The notes under the pieces were generated by a model that was given only the letters and a program-made list of their open reading frames with translations, made no database searches and was not told the DNA's origin. The position numbers and the translations under genes are program-made. 64,000 nt of DNA from Massilia phosphatilytica (lineage in GTDB: Bacteria > Pseudomonadota > Gammaproteobacteria > Burkholderiales > Burkholderiaceae_D), in NCBI RefSeq assembly GCF_002968015.1, contig NZ_PUIP01000015.1, forward strand, positions 143,409 through 207,408, read 5' to 3'. Within the stretch, counting starts at the first letter, position 1, and each line of letters opens with the position of its first letter. Shown here in pieces: positions 17,755 to 25,646 of the stretch.

Positions 17755-17888
17755 TGTCCGGGTGGTATCAGGAGTGGGGGAATGACTCCGCCGTTACGGT
17801 CGATTGGCGGATGTCGCGCCGGATTATTTTAATGCCACGTTGCCCCGGGAACTCTAACCAATTGTCGTGTGCGAGCCGCAATCCTTAA

Positions 17889-19037
17889 TCAATTCGCCAT
17901 GTTCCTGGCGACGATCGCATCCGTCGCCACCTGCGCCTGCTGCAACGGCTGGTTCAACACGGTGGTCGCATACGCCGGCGCGGGCGTGGCCACGGTGCCA
18001 AGGGCGCTGCCGCCTTGACGGCTGATGTCCACGTCGACGGTGGCCGACAGGCCCACGCGCAGCGGATGCGCGGCCAGTTCCTTCGGGTCGAGCGAGATGC
18101 GCACCGGCACCCGCTGCACGACCTTGATCCAGTTGCCCGTCGCGTTCTGCGCCGGCAGCAGCGAGAACGCGCTGCCCGTGCCCGCGCCGAGGCCCACGAC
18201 CTTGCCGTGGTAGACGACCTTGCTGCCGTAGATGTCGGCCTCGATGGTGGCCGCCTGGCCCACGCGGATGTCGCGCAGTTCGGATTCCTTGAAGTTGGCG
18301 TCGACCCATAGCTGGTCCAGCGGCACGATCGACAGCAACGGCGCGCCCGGCGCGATGCGGCTGCCGACCTGCACGCTGCGCTTGGCGACGTAGCCCGACA
18401 CCGGCGCGACGATCGCGTTGCGGCGCGCGGCCAGCCATGCCGACAGGTAGTCGGCCTTCGCGGCCAGCACGTTCGGGTGTTCGGCGGGGGAGACGCCCGC
18501 CACCGTCACGCGCGCGGCCGCGAGCTGCTTCTGCGCGACTTCCAACGCGGCCTTCGCATCCTCGACGGCGCGGCGCGCGTGGGCCACGTCTTCACCGGAG
18601 ACGATGTTGTCGGCCGCCAGCGGCGCGCGCCGGGCCAGGTCTTCCTGCTTCGCCTTCAGTTCCACCCGCCGCTGGTCGACGAGGGCCTCGTACTGCGCGA
18701 CGTTCGTGTAGCGCTCGCGCTGCTGGCGCACGGCCGTGCCGAGTCTCGCCTCGGCCTGCGCCAGCGCGACTTCGGCGTCGGACGGATCGAGGCGGACGAT
18801 CTCCGTGCCCGCCTGCACGAGCTGCGTCTCGTCGGCGCGGATCTCGACGACGCTCCCCGTCACCTGCGACGACACGTTCACGAGGTTGCCGCCGACGTAG
18901 GCGTTGTCCGTCTCGACGCGCTTGGACAGGACCAGGGCGTAATAGGCCGCGTACGCCGCGCCGGCGGCGAGGAAGGCGACGGTGATGCCGGCCAGGACGA
19001 CGCGGCGCTTCTTGCTGGTGGGGGCTTGGGTGCTCAT
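17889..19037 (-). CDS. HlyD/EmrA-family membrane fusion protein
   Basis: A 382-residue periplasmic adaptor. One N-terminal transmembrane helix (residues about 12-33) is followed by a lipoyl half (VETDNAYVGGNLVNVSSQVTG), a long coiled-coil hairpin (about 95-200), the second lipoyl half (NAIVAPVSGYVAKR) and a beta-barrel domain. It would bridge the inner-membrane DHA2 pump to the NodT-type outer-membrane channel. Last gene of the marR-pump-channel-adaptor operon; only four bases separate it from the channel gene. Confidence 0.92.
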   Translation of the reverse strand: MSTQAPTSKKRRVVLAGITVAFLAAGAAYAAYYALVLSKRVETDNAYVGGNLVNVSSQVTGSVVEIRADETQLVQAGTEIVRLDPSDAEVALAQAEARLGTAVRQQRERYTNVAQYEALVDQRRVELKAKQEDLARRAPLAADNIVSGEDVAHARRAVEDAKAALEVAQKQLAAARVTVAGVSPAEHPNVLAAKADYLSAWLAARRNAIVAPVSGYVAKRSVQVGSRIAPGAPLLSIVPLDQLWVDANFKESELRDIRVGQAATIEADIYGSKVVYHGKVVGLGAGTGSAFSLLPAQNATGNWIKVVQRVPVRISLDPKELAAHPLRVGLSATVDVDISRQGGSALGTVATPAPAYATTVLNQPLQQAQVATDAIVARNMAN

Positions 19038-19041
19038 GGTT

Positions 19042-20466
19042 TTACCTGATGTTCGATTGGGTGTGGTAACCGCCGCCGAGCGCTTTCACGAGGGCGACCT
19101 GCGTCTGCAGGCGCGCGTCCGTCAGCTGCAGATCGACGTCGCGCTGGCGCAGCACGGCCATGCGTGCCTGCAGCACGGCGGCGCGGTCGGCGAGGCCGCG
19201 CGCCATGCGCGCTTCCGCGTTCGCGGCCAGCTTGCGGCTCGCTTCGACGGTCGCGGCATGCGCCTCGGTCTCCTTCGCGATGCCTTGCAAGGTGGCCGCT
19301 TCGCGCGCGACGTCGCGCACCGCGTTCAGCACGGCTTCGTTGTATTCGGCCAGCAGTTCGTCGCGGCCGCTGCGCGCCTGGCCCAGCCGGGCATGCAGGC
19401 GGCCGCTGTCGAACAGGGGCAGGTCGAGCGTCGCGCCGATCAGCGGCGTGCGGCTCGGATAGCGCAGCAGCTTGCCGAGCGACGTCGCATCGAGGCCGAT
19501 GGCAGCCGCGAGATTGATGTCGGGCCGGAACGCGGCTTCGCTGGCGGCCACGCGGCCCAGCTGCGCCTCGACGCGCCAGCGCGCGGCCTGCAAGTCGGGC
19601 CGGCGCGCCAGCAGTTCCATGCCCAGTTCGCGCGGGACGGCATCGATCGCGGATGCGGGCTGGAAGCGGGCGAGGTCGGTCAATGCCGCGGCATCGCCGC
19701 CGATCAGTGCACGCAGGCTCTCGCGTTCGCGCGCGGCGTCCGTGTCGTAGCGCGCGGCCTGTTCGCGCAGGCCCGCAAGATCCTGCTCGGCGCCCTGCAG
19801 CGCATCGGCGCTGACCAGGCCATGCGCCATGCGCGACGTGCGGCCTTTGAGGACGTCGCGCTGCACGGCGATCAGGGCGTTCGTATTGTCCTGGCGTGCC
19901 CACAGCATCTGCAGGCGCAGATAGCTTTGCACGACGGACGCGGCCAGCATCTGGCGCGCCTGCGCGGCTTCGGCGGCGGCCGCATTCGTCTCGCCCAGCG
20001 CGGCGGCGATCAGGGCGCGGTGCTTGCCCCACCAGTCGACGTCGTAGCTGGCGCGCAGGGACACGCTGGCATCGTTGAACCACGCGCCACCGATCGGCGG
20101 CGGGAAAAAGCCGTTCGACGAATAGCGCTGGCGGTTCAAACCCGATGCGAGATCGACCTTGCCGCCTTCATTGGCGGCTTCCGCACCGAACGCTGCGCGG
20201 GCGCTCGCGACGCGCGCCGCGGCGACGCCCAGGGTCGGATTGTCGCGCAGGGCGCGCGCCACGAGGGCGTTCAGCTGCGGGTCGTGGTAGTCCAGCCACC
20301 ATTGTTCGGCGGGCCAGGTGGCGGCCGGCAGCTGGATCGACGGCGCGTGCTCGGCCTTTGCGAAGTCCGGGCCGGGCGCCTTGCCGGTGTCCGGCGGGAC
20401 GCTGATGCAGCCGGACAGCAGGGCCAGCGCGGCGGCCGCGATGGGGATGAGTTGAATGTGTCGCAC
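19042..20466 (-). CDS. NodT-family outer-membrane efflux channel lipoprotein
   Basis: A 474-residue TolC-superfamily protein with a lipobox (ALLSGC). Typical features are PAEQWWLDYHDPQLNALVARAL near the N terminus and two homologous halves of long helices. The start is GTG 20466 (VRHIQLIPIAAA), which gives a normal signal peptide; no ATG lies nearby in frame. Seventeen bases separate it from the pump gene. It completes a tripartite efflux system. Confidence 0.9.
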   Translation of the reverse strand: MRHIQLIPIAAAALALLSGCISVPPDTGKAPGPDFAKAEHAPSIQLPAATWPAEQWWLDYHDPQLNALVARALRDNPTLGVAAARVASARAAFGAEAANEGGKVDLASGLNRQRYSSNGFFPPPIGGAWFNDASVSLRASYDVDWWGKHRALIAAALGETNAAAAEAAQARQMLAASVVQSYLRLQMLWARQDNTNALIAVQRDVLKGRTSRMAHGLVSADALQGAEQDLAGLREQAARYDTDAARERESLRALIGGDAAALTDLARFQPASAIDAVPRELGMELLARRPDLQAARWRVEAQLGRVAASEAAFRPDINLAAAIGLDATSLGKLLRYPSRTPLIGATLDLPLFDSGRLHARLGQARSGRDELLAEYNEAVLNAVRDVAREAATLQGIAKETEAHAATVEASRKLAANAEARMARGLADRAAVLQARMAVLRQRDVDLQLTDARLQTQVALVKALGGGYHTQSNIR

Positions 20467-20483
20467 GGTGTAGTCTTGGTTGG

Positions 20484-22028
20484 TTATTCGAGGGCAGAAT
20501 GGCCCAACTTCGGGTCCACCTGTGCCGGCGCGGCGGACGCCTTCGGTGGACGGATCAGCAGCAGCATCGGGATCACGGCCACGGTCAGCAGCATCATCAG
20601 CCAGTAGTCGTCGACGTAGGCGATCATCGACGCCTGGCGCGTGATCTCGTTGTTGATGAGGGCGGGGCCGGCCTGCGTCGCCATGTCGTAGAGGCTCATG
20701 GGGTCGTGCACGGCGGGATTCGCATTGGTGACCTGCGTGGCCAGCGACGCGTGCGCGATCTGCGTATTGCGCACGAGGAGGGCCTGCACGAGTGCGATGC
20801 CGATCGACGAGCCGATGTTGCGTACGAGGCTGTACAACGCCGTGCCTTCCGCACGCATCTGCGGAGAGAGCGTCGCGAACGTGGCGGCCGACAGCGGCAC
20901 GAACACGAGGCCGAGCCCGACGCCCTGGATCACGCCCGGCCAGACGATGTCGGACTGCGACAGCACGAGCGTGTAATGCGTCATCTGCCACAGCGAGAAG
21001 GCCGTGATGGCAAAGCCGACGCCGAGCAGCAAGCGAAAATCGACCTTGCCCGTGAGGCGTCCGACGATCATCATCGCGGCCATCGTGCCGAGGCCCGACG
21101 GCGCGGTGACGAGGCCCGCGAGCTTGGCCGGATAGCCCATCAGGCCTTGCAGCATCGTCGGCATCAGCGCGCGCGTCGCGAACAGCACCATGCCGACGAT
21201 GAAGATCAGCAGCAGGCCCGTCACGTAGTTCGCATTCTTCAGCAGGCGGAAGTCGACGAAGGACTGGCCGGCGGGGCGCGTCAGCGTGTGGCCGATGAAG
21301 TAGGCGAAGGCCAGCGTCGTCAGGATCAGCTCGACCCACGTCTCGGTCGACGCGAACCAGTCGTTCTGCTCGCCGCGGTCGAGCAGCATCTGCAGCGCGC
21401 CGATGGCGACGGACAGTGTGACGAAGCCGAACGTGTCGAAGCGGATGCGGCGCGCCGGATCGGTACCGTGGATATAGCGCCAGATGCCCCAGAAGGCCAG
21501 GGCGCCGATCGGCACGTTGATGAAGAAGACCCAGCGCCAGCTGTAGCTGTCCGTGAGCCAGCCGCCCAGCGTGGGGCCGAGGATCGGGCCGATCATCACG
21601 CCCATGCCCCACACGGCCATCGCGGAGCCGTGCTTTTCGCGCGGGTTGATGTCGAGGAGGACCGATTGCGACAGCGGCACGAGCGCGGCGCCGAACACGC
21701 CCTGCAGCATCCGCGCGATGACGATTTCCGTCAGCGTGGCCGAGATCCCGCACAGCACCGACGCCAGCGTGAAGCCGGCGACGGACACGAGGAACACCTT
21801 CTTCAGGCCGAAGCGGTCGACGAGCCAGCCGTTCAGCGGCGTCGCGATGGCGGCGGCCACGATGAACGACGTCAGCACCCACGTGATCTGGTCCTGCGAC
21901 GCGGACAGCGATCCCTGCATGTGCGGGAGGGCGACATTGGCGATGGTGCCGTCCAGCGCCTGGATGATCGTCGCCAGCATGATCGAGATCGTGATCATGG
22001 TGCGGTTGATGGGCGCCGCTGTCGTCAC
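20484..22028 (-). CDS. DHA2-family MFS drug exporter, EmrB/QacA type
   Basis: A 514-residue 14-helix antiporter. Motifs include IIQALDGTIANVALPHMQGS near the N terminus, GWLVDRFGLKKVFL (motif A) and GPTLGGWLTD (motif C). GTG 22028 is the start: it overlaps the marR stop as GTGA and gives the right N terminus (VTTAAPINRTMITISIML). It would export hydrophobic drugs or phenolics by proton antiport with the adaptor and channel downstream. Confidence 0.92.
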   Translation of the reverse strand: MTTAAPINRTMITISIMLATIIQALDGTIANVALPHMQGSLSASQDQITWVLTSFIVAAAIATPLNGWLVDRFGLKKVFLVSVAGFTLASVLCGISATLTEIVIARMLQGVFGAALVPLSQSVLLDINPREKHGSAMAVWGMGVMIGPILGPTLGGWLTDSYSWRWVFFINVPIGALAFWGIWRYIHGTDPARRIRFDTFGFVTLSVAIGALQMLLDRGEQNDWFASTETWVELILTTLAFAYFIGHTLTRPAGQSFVDFRLLKNANYVTGLLLIFIVGMVLFATRALMPTMLQGLMGYPAKLAGLVTAPSGLGTMAAMMIVGRLTGKVDFRLLLGVGFAITAFSLWQMTHYTLVLSQSDIVWPGVIQGVGLGLVFVPLSAATFATLSPQMRAEGTALYSLVRNIGSSIGIALVQALLVRNTQIAHASLATQVTNANPAVHDPMSLYDMATQAGPALINNEITRQASMIAYVDDYWLMMLLTVAVIPMLLLIRPPKASAAPAQVDPKLGHSALE

Positions 22029-22474
22029 AGGCCGTCCTCGAGGCGCTTCCTGAGGGTCTCCAGCAGGACGGTCGCGGCGGCCAGCGCCTGCGGATCGAGG
22101 CCGGCCAGCAGGTCGGCGCGGAATGGCGATGCTTCCTTGAGCACCTCGGCGTAGACGGTCTTGCCGGTGTCGGTCAGCTGCACGAGTTTCACGCGGCGGT
22201 CCGTGGGCGAGGGCGCGCGCGTGACGAAGCCGTCGCGCTCCAGGCGGTCCAGCATCGACACCATCGACGGCCCCTCGACGCCGACCAGGTCGGCCAGCGC
22301 CCGCTGCGACATCGGCTCGGCCGACTTGGCGATCATCGCAATGGTGATCCAGCCGGACTGGCCGATGCCCAGGTGCTTGAGGCGCTTGTCCAGCGCGAGC
22401 CGCCACAACCGCGAACTCGTGTGCAAGGCAGCCGAGAAGCGTTCCTCGAATGATTCAGGTAGTCTACTCATCAT
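22025..22474 (-). CDS. MarR-family transcriptional repressor
   Basis: A 149-residue winged-helix regulator. The recognition region reads MSQRALADLVGVEGPSMVSM and the wing APSPTDRRVKLVQLTD. I prefer the start at 22474 or 22471 (MMSRLPESFEE) because a 30-bp palindrome lies directly upstream and would otherwise be coding; an ATG at 22531 would add 19 residues. The first gene of the efflux operon, probably autorepressing it and induced by a phenolic or drug ligand. Confidence 0.9.
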   Translation of the reverse strand: MMSRLPESFEERFSAALHTSSRLWRLALDKRLKHLGIGQSGWITIAMIAKSAEPMSQRALADLVGVEGPSMVSMLDRLERDGFVTRAPSPTDRRVKLVQLTDTGKTVYAEVLKEASPFRADLLAGLDPQALAAATVLLETLRKRLEDGL

Positions 22475-22479
22475 TAGCC

Positions 22480-22509
22480 ATAAAATAGATAGGAACCTAT
22501 CGATTTTAT
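22480..22509. promoter_or_regulatory. 30-bp inverted repeat, likely MarR operator
   Basis: ATAAAAT-A-GATAGG / AA / CCTATC-G-ATTTTAT: the arms match at 13 of 14 positions around a two-base centre. It is immediately upstream of the preferred marR start, so bound repressor would block transcription of the whole efflux operon. Confidence 0.75.
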
Positions 22510-22540
22510 GCTGCGCAACCGAACTGCGCAAGTGACAACA

Positions 22541-22854
22541 CCGGGGTCAGACCCGTTTTTTGGAAATTCGGGGTCAGAGCACATTTCGGCCGGAATTCGG
22601 GGTCAGAGCACGTTTGAGAACAATTGATCTGGCATGGGTAAAGCCGTATTTACCCGCAAATCGCCATCCTGGCAGCAGGAGTGTGCGCCCGGCAGGCGCA
22701 AAAAATGGCCGCCGCACCATGTCTCGAAAAAGTGCTCTGACCCCGAATTTGCAGAAAAATGTGCTCTGACCCCGAATTTTTCGGACCCGAATTTTTGACG
22801 CCGGGGTCAGACCCCGTTTTTGGGAAATTGCCCGAAATCGGGGTCTGACCCCGG
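22541..22854. repeat. Cluster of seven GGGGTCAGA-type repeats in nested inverted arrangement
   Basis: CCGGGGTCAGACCC at 22541, AATTCGGGGTCAGAGCAC at 22565 and 22593, its inverse GTGCTCTGACCCCGAATT at 22732 and 22761, CCGGGGTCAGACCCCG at 22801 and CGGGGTCTGACCCCGG at 22839. The copies flank a 120-bp unique core at 22611-22731 as inverted pairs. Such repeats occur dispersed in betaproteobacterial genomes; they resemble REP/BIME elements. A short open frame through the cluster is not a believable gene. The last copies form the 3' end of the neighbouring asparaginase gene. Confidence 0.85.
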
Positions 22855-23886
22855 TTTGGAGAGCGTGAAGACGGCGTGGATGTCGCCCGCCACGGTGCCG
22901 CGTGCGTTCTTGATCGGCGGGGCGCGGTACGGCGCCAGGTGTTTGCGGCGCGTGTCGTCCAGCAGGCCCAGTTGATCGAGCACGGCGTAGGTGGCCGGGT
23001 GCAGCGCGCGCACGGCGCCGTCGGCCACCTTGATCGCGATGCCGATGCCGGCCGAGCGGATGCCGATGGCCTGCACCGCGTCCGCGCCGATCTTCGCGAC
23101 CCAGTCGCCGCCGCCGGCCTGCATCCAGGCGAGGTCCGTGCGCGAGTCGCCCGACACCATGTCCGGATGCGCCGTCATCGCATCGAACAGATCGCCCAGC
23201 GCGGCGCCGAGACGGGCGTCCGCGCTGCCCTGCGCCAGGCGTGCGTACAGGTGCGCGAGGCGTGCCAGCGGCATCGCGTAGTTCGGCGCGGAGCAGCCGT
23301 CGATGCCCATCGGGAGCGTGTCTTCCGTCATCTGCACGCAGTCGGCGAGCGTGGCGCGGATCGCGCGCTGCAGCGGATGCGCGGGATCGACATAGCCCTC
23401 GGTCGGTGCGCCGTGCAGGCGGCACCAGGCGAGGAAGCCGCTGTGCTTGCCGGAGCAATTGTGGTGGACCGTGCGCCAGCGCCGTTCGGCCGGCACGGGC
23501 AGGCCGACGGTGTCGTAGTACAGCGGCGCCGCGCAGCCGCAGGCGAGGTGGCTTTCGTCCAGGCCTATCTTGTCGAGGATGGACGTCACGCCCACGAGGT
23601 GCTTTTCCTCGCCCGAGTGGCTGGCGCACAGCAGGGCCAGTTCGGCACGCGTGAGACCGAAGCGCGCCGGGCCGTCATCGAGCACGAAGGGCAGGGCCTG
23701 GAACGGCTTCAGCGCAGAGCGGGTGAAGGTCATGACGTCGGGATCGCCCGCCGACCACAGCAGGCGGCCGGCCACGTCGACGACGGCGATCGAACCGTAG
23801 TGAATGTTCTCGACCGCATAGCCGCCGGCAAGCTCGCGGTCGGGCGGATAGCCACGCGTCGTGGCGACCAAAGGCACGGGATGCAT
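22807..23886 (-). CDS. Asparaginase II family protein with repeat-derived C-terminal tail
   Basis: A 359-residue protein of the Rhizobium etli-type (ReAII) asparaginase family: ENIHYGSIAVVDVAG, TFTRSALKPFQALPF, ASHSGEEKHL, HNCSGKHSGFLAWC and MGIDGCSAPNYAMPL are all characteristic. It would hydrolyse asparagine to aspartate and ammonia in the cytoplasm. Start 23886 (MHPVPLVATTRG) has GGAG at normal spacing. The last 16 or so residues (from KPGSDPDFGQFP) are encoded by the GGGGTCAGA repeat, which supplies the stop codon, so the native end has been altered. Confidence 0.9.
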   Translation of the reverse strand: MHPVPLVATTRGYPPDRELAGGYAVENIHYGSIAVVDVAGRLLWSAGDPDVMTFTRSALKPFQALPFVLDDGPARFGLTRAELALLCASHSGEEKHLVGVTSILDKIGLDESHLACGCAAPLYYDTVGLPVPAERRWRTVHHNCSGKHSGFLAWCRLHGAPTEGYVDPAHPLQRAIRATLADCVQMTEDTLPMGIDGCSAPNYAMPLARLAHLYARLAQGSADARLGAALGDLFDAMTAHPDMVSGDSRTDLAWMQAGGGDWVAKIGADAVQAIGIRSAGIGIAIKVADGAVRALHPATYAVLDQLGLLDDTRRKHLAPYRAPPIKNARGTVAGDIHAVFTLSKPGSDPDFGQFPKNGV

Positions 23887-24206
23887 CGGTGCGCTCCTTC
23901 GTCTGGTTGGGCTTTTGACGCCGCCACTGTAACGGATTCCCGCCGCGCAGCGCGCCCGGAACGATGCCAAAAACTATATGCATCCGCAGCATTTCGGTCC
24001 GGTTTTTCGACAGTTCATCCCTCGTTTTCGACGCTTCGGCGGCTCCCCGATGACGCTGGCCGCGGCCTTTCCTACACTGTCATCACTCGCCGCACATTAA
24101 CGACGCGGCGATATGAAAAACGGTGGACCTGCAGAGCATCCGACGATTCTTTTGAAATCGTGCTCATGGTCCGTTATACATATCGAAAATTAATATCGGA
24201 GCAGTC
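23887..24206. promoter_or_regulatory. 320-bp divergent intergenic region
   Basis: The region lies between the asparaginase gene and the small secreted-protein gene. Its right end is AT-rich (ATACATATCGAAAATTAATATCGGAG, read in two parts around 24175-24200) and looks like promoter plus Shine-Dalgarno for the gene at 24207. I see no gene or clear repeat in the remainder. Confidence 0.35.
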
Positions 24207-24572
24207 ATGCGTATCGTTCAAGCCCTGGTCTTCACCGCTGCCGCCACCCTGTCCCTGGGCGCCTTCGCCGACCCGTCCATCGCACCGTCGTCGGCCACCG
24301 CGAGCGCCGTGATGGCGTCGTCCTCGCACAGCGCCTATCGCCTGACCCAGGACGAGGCCGAACACATGCGCGGTGCGTTCCGCCTCGCCGACGGCCGCAC
24401 GATCACGATCACCAACAAGATGAATAAACTGTTCGTCGACCTGGACGGCAAGCGCGAGGAACTGCTGCCGGTCGCTCCGAAGAAATTCATCACGCGCGAC
24501 ACCGGTGCCACCGTCGCCTTCAACCAGGTGCCGTTCGCCGACGAGGTGGTCGTCAACCAGGCCGCACGCTGA
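24207..24572 (+). CDS. Small secreted hypothetical protein
   Basis: A 121-residue protein with a convincing signal peptide (MRIVQALVFTAAATLSLG, cleaved near AFADP). The mature part of about 100 residues contains RLTQDEAEHMRGAFRLADG and ITITNKMNKLFVDLDGK, suggesting a small beta-rich domain, and ends at the gene stop without membrane segments. I recognise no family and assign no function. ATCGGAG precedes the ATG, and a strong hairpin follows, so it is probably monocistronic. Confidence 0.8.
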   Translation: MRIVQALVFTAAATLSLGAFADPSIAPSSATASAVMASSSHSAYRLTQDEAEHMRGAFRLADGRTITITNKMNKLFVDLDGKREELLPVAPKKFITRDTGATVAFNQVPFADEVVVNQAAR

Positions 24573-24590
24573 TGTGCGGCGCCGAACACG

Positions 24591-24624
24591 GCCGGCCTGG
24601 CCGAGAGGGTACAGGCCGGCGCCT
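24591..24624 (+). terminator. Stem-loop terminator after the small secreted protein gene
   Basis: GCCGGCCTG at 24591-24599 pairs perfectly with CAGGCCGGC at 24612-24620 around a 12-base loop, followed by GCCTTTC. The U-tract is short. It could also serve the convergent pirin gene. Confidence 0.55.
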
Positions 24625-24671
24625 TTCAACGCGGCGCGAGCGGGGCGGTACGGCCCCGGCGCCGCTTACTT

Positions 24672-25526
24672 TCAGATCGGCGCGCCGAAGCGCCCGGCCT
24701 GGTAATCGATGATCGCCTGCTGGATTTCCTCGCGCGTGTTCATCACGAACGGCCCGTGCGCCACGACGGGTTCGCGGATCGGAAAGGCATGGCCCAGCAG
24801 CAGCACGCTGTCGTGGTCGGCCACGATGTCCAGTTCATCGCCTTCCGTATCGAACTCGGCCAGGTGACAGGCGCTGACCGTTTCCGGCACACCCTGGATC
24901 ACGCCGCGCACGACGTACAGGAACACGTTGCGGTCGAGTAGTCCGCCCACGTGCAGGCGCGCGCCGGCCTTCATCTCCACGATGCACAGCGATACGTCCG
25001 TCAGCGATTCGATGGGCCCCGTATCGCCGCCAAACGTCCCCGACACGAGGTGCACGCGTATGCCATCGCCCTTGTCCACGATGGGTATCTCGTCGCGCTG
25101 CAGCCCGATGTAGCGAGGCGCCGTCATCTTCAGCGCGGGCGGCAGGTTCACCCACAATTGCAGGATCTCGAGCGGCCCGCCGCGCTCCATGAATTCGCGC
25201 GGCGACACTTCCGCATGCACGATGCCGCGGCCGGCCGTCATCCATTGCACGCCGCCCGGACCGATCACGCTTTCGTGTCCCGCGCTGTCGCGGTGCGCGA
25301 GCAGGCCGTCGAGGATGAACGTCACGGTCTCGAAGCCGCGGTGCGGATGCGGGCCGAACGGCAGGCCGCGGTTGTGCGGCGGGTAGACCTGCGGACCGTG
25401 GTGGTTGAGGAACAGGAAGGGGTCCACCTGGTCGAGATGCGGACCCGGTACGGGCCGCCGGGTCATGAGGTCGCCGATGTCGTCGCGCAGCGCGGGGTGG
25501 ACTCGGCGGATGGTCTTGTGCGTCAT
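24672..25526 (-). CDS. Pirin family protein
   Basis: A 284-residue bicupin. The N-terminal cupin has the metal-binding His motif FGPHPHRGFETVTF and GRGIVHAEV; the pirin signature begins with PVPGPHLDQVDPFLFLNHHG. Bacterial pirins include iron proteins with quercetin 2,3-dioxygenase activity or regulatory roles; none can be chosen here. The gene is divergent from the M20 peptidase gene. Confidence 0.92.
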   Translation of the reverse strand: MTHKTIRRVHPALRDDIGDLMTRRPVPGPHLDQVDPFLFLNHHGPQVYPPHNRGLPFGPHPHRGFETVTFILDGLLAHRDSAGHESVIGPGGVQWMTAGRGIVHAEVSPREFMERGGPLEILQLWVNLPPALKMTAPRYIGLQRDEIPIVDKGDGIRVHLVSGTFGGDTGPIESLTDVSLCIVEMKAGARLHVGGLLDRNVFLYVVRGVIQGVPETVSACHLAEFDTEGDELDIVADHDSVLLLGHAFPIREPVVAHGPFVMNTREEIQQAIIDYQAGRFGAPI

Positions 25527-25646
25527 GGTCGTCTTCGTTCGAATGTACAGCGTCCACGATAACCGATTGCGACCGGAGGAGTCGCCAGCACGCTTTACGC
25601 ATCCCTGCTATGCTCGTTTCCCCCATTCAATTTGGAGACGGAGACA

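Noticed and set aside
22560..22769. Small plus-strand frame through the GGGGTCAGA repeat cluster
   Set aside because: Both ends are repeat sequence, there is no ribosome site and the core shows no coding character.
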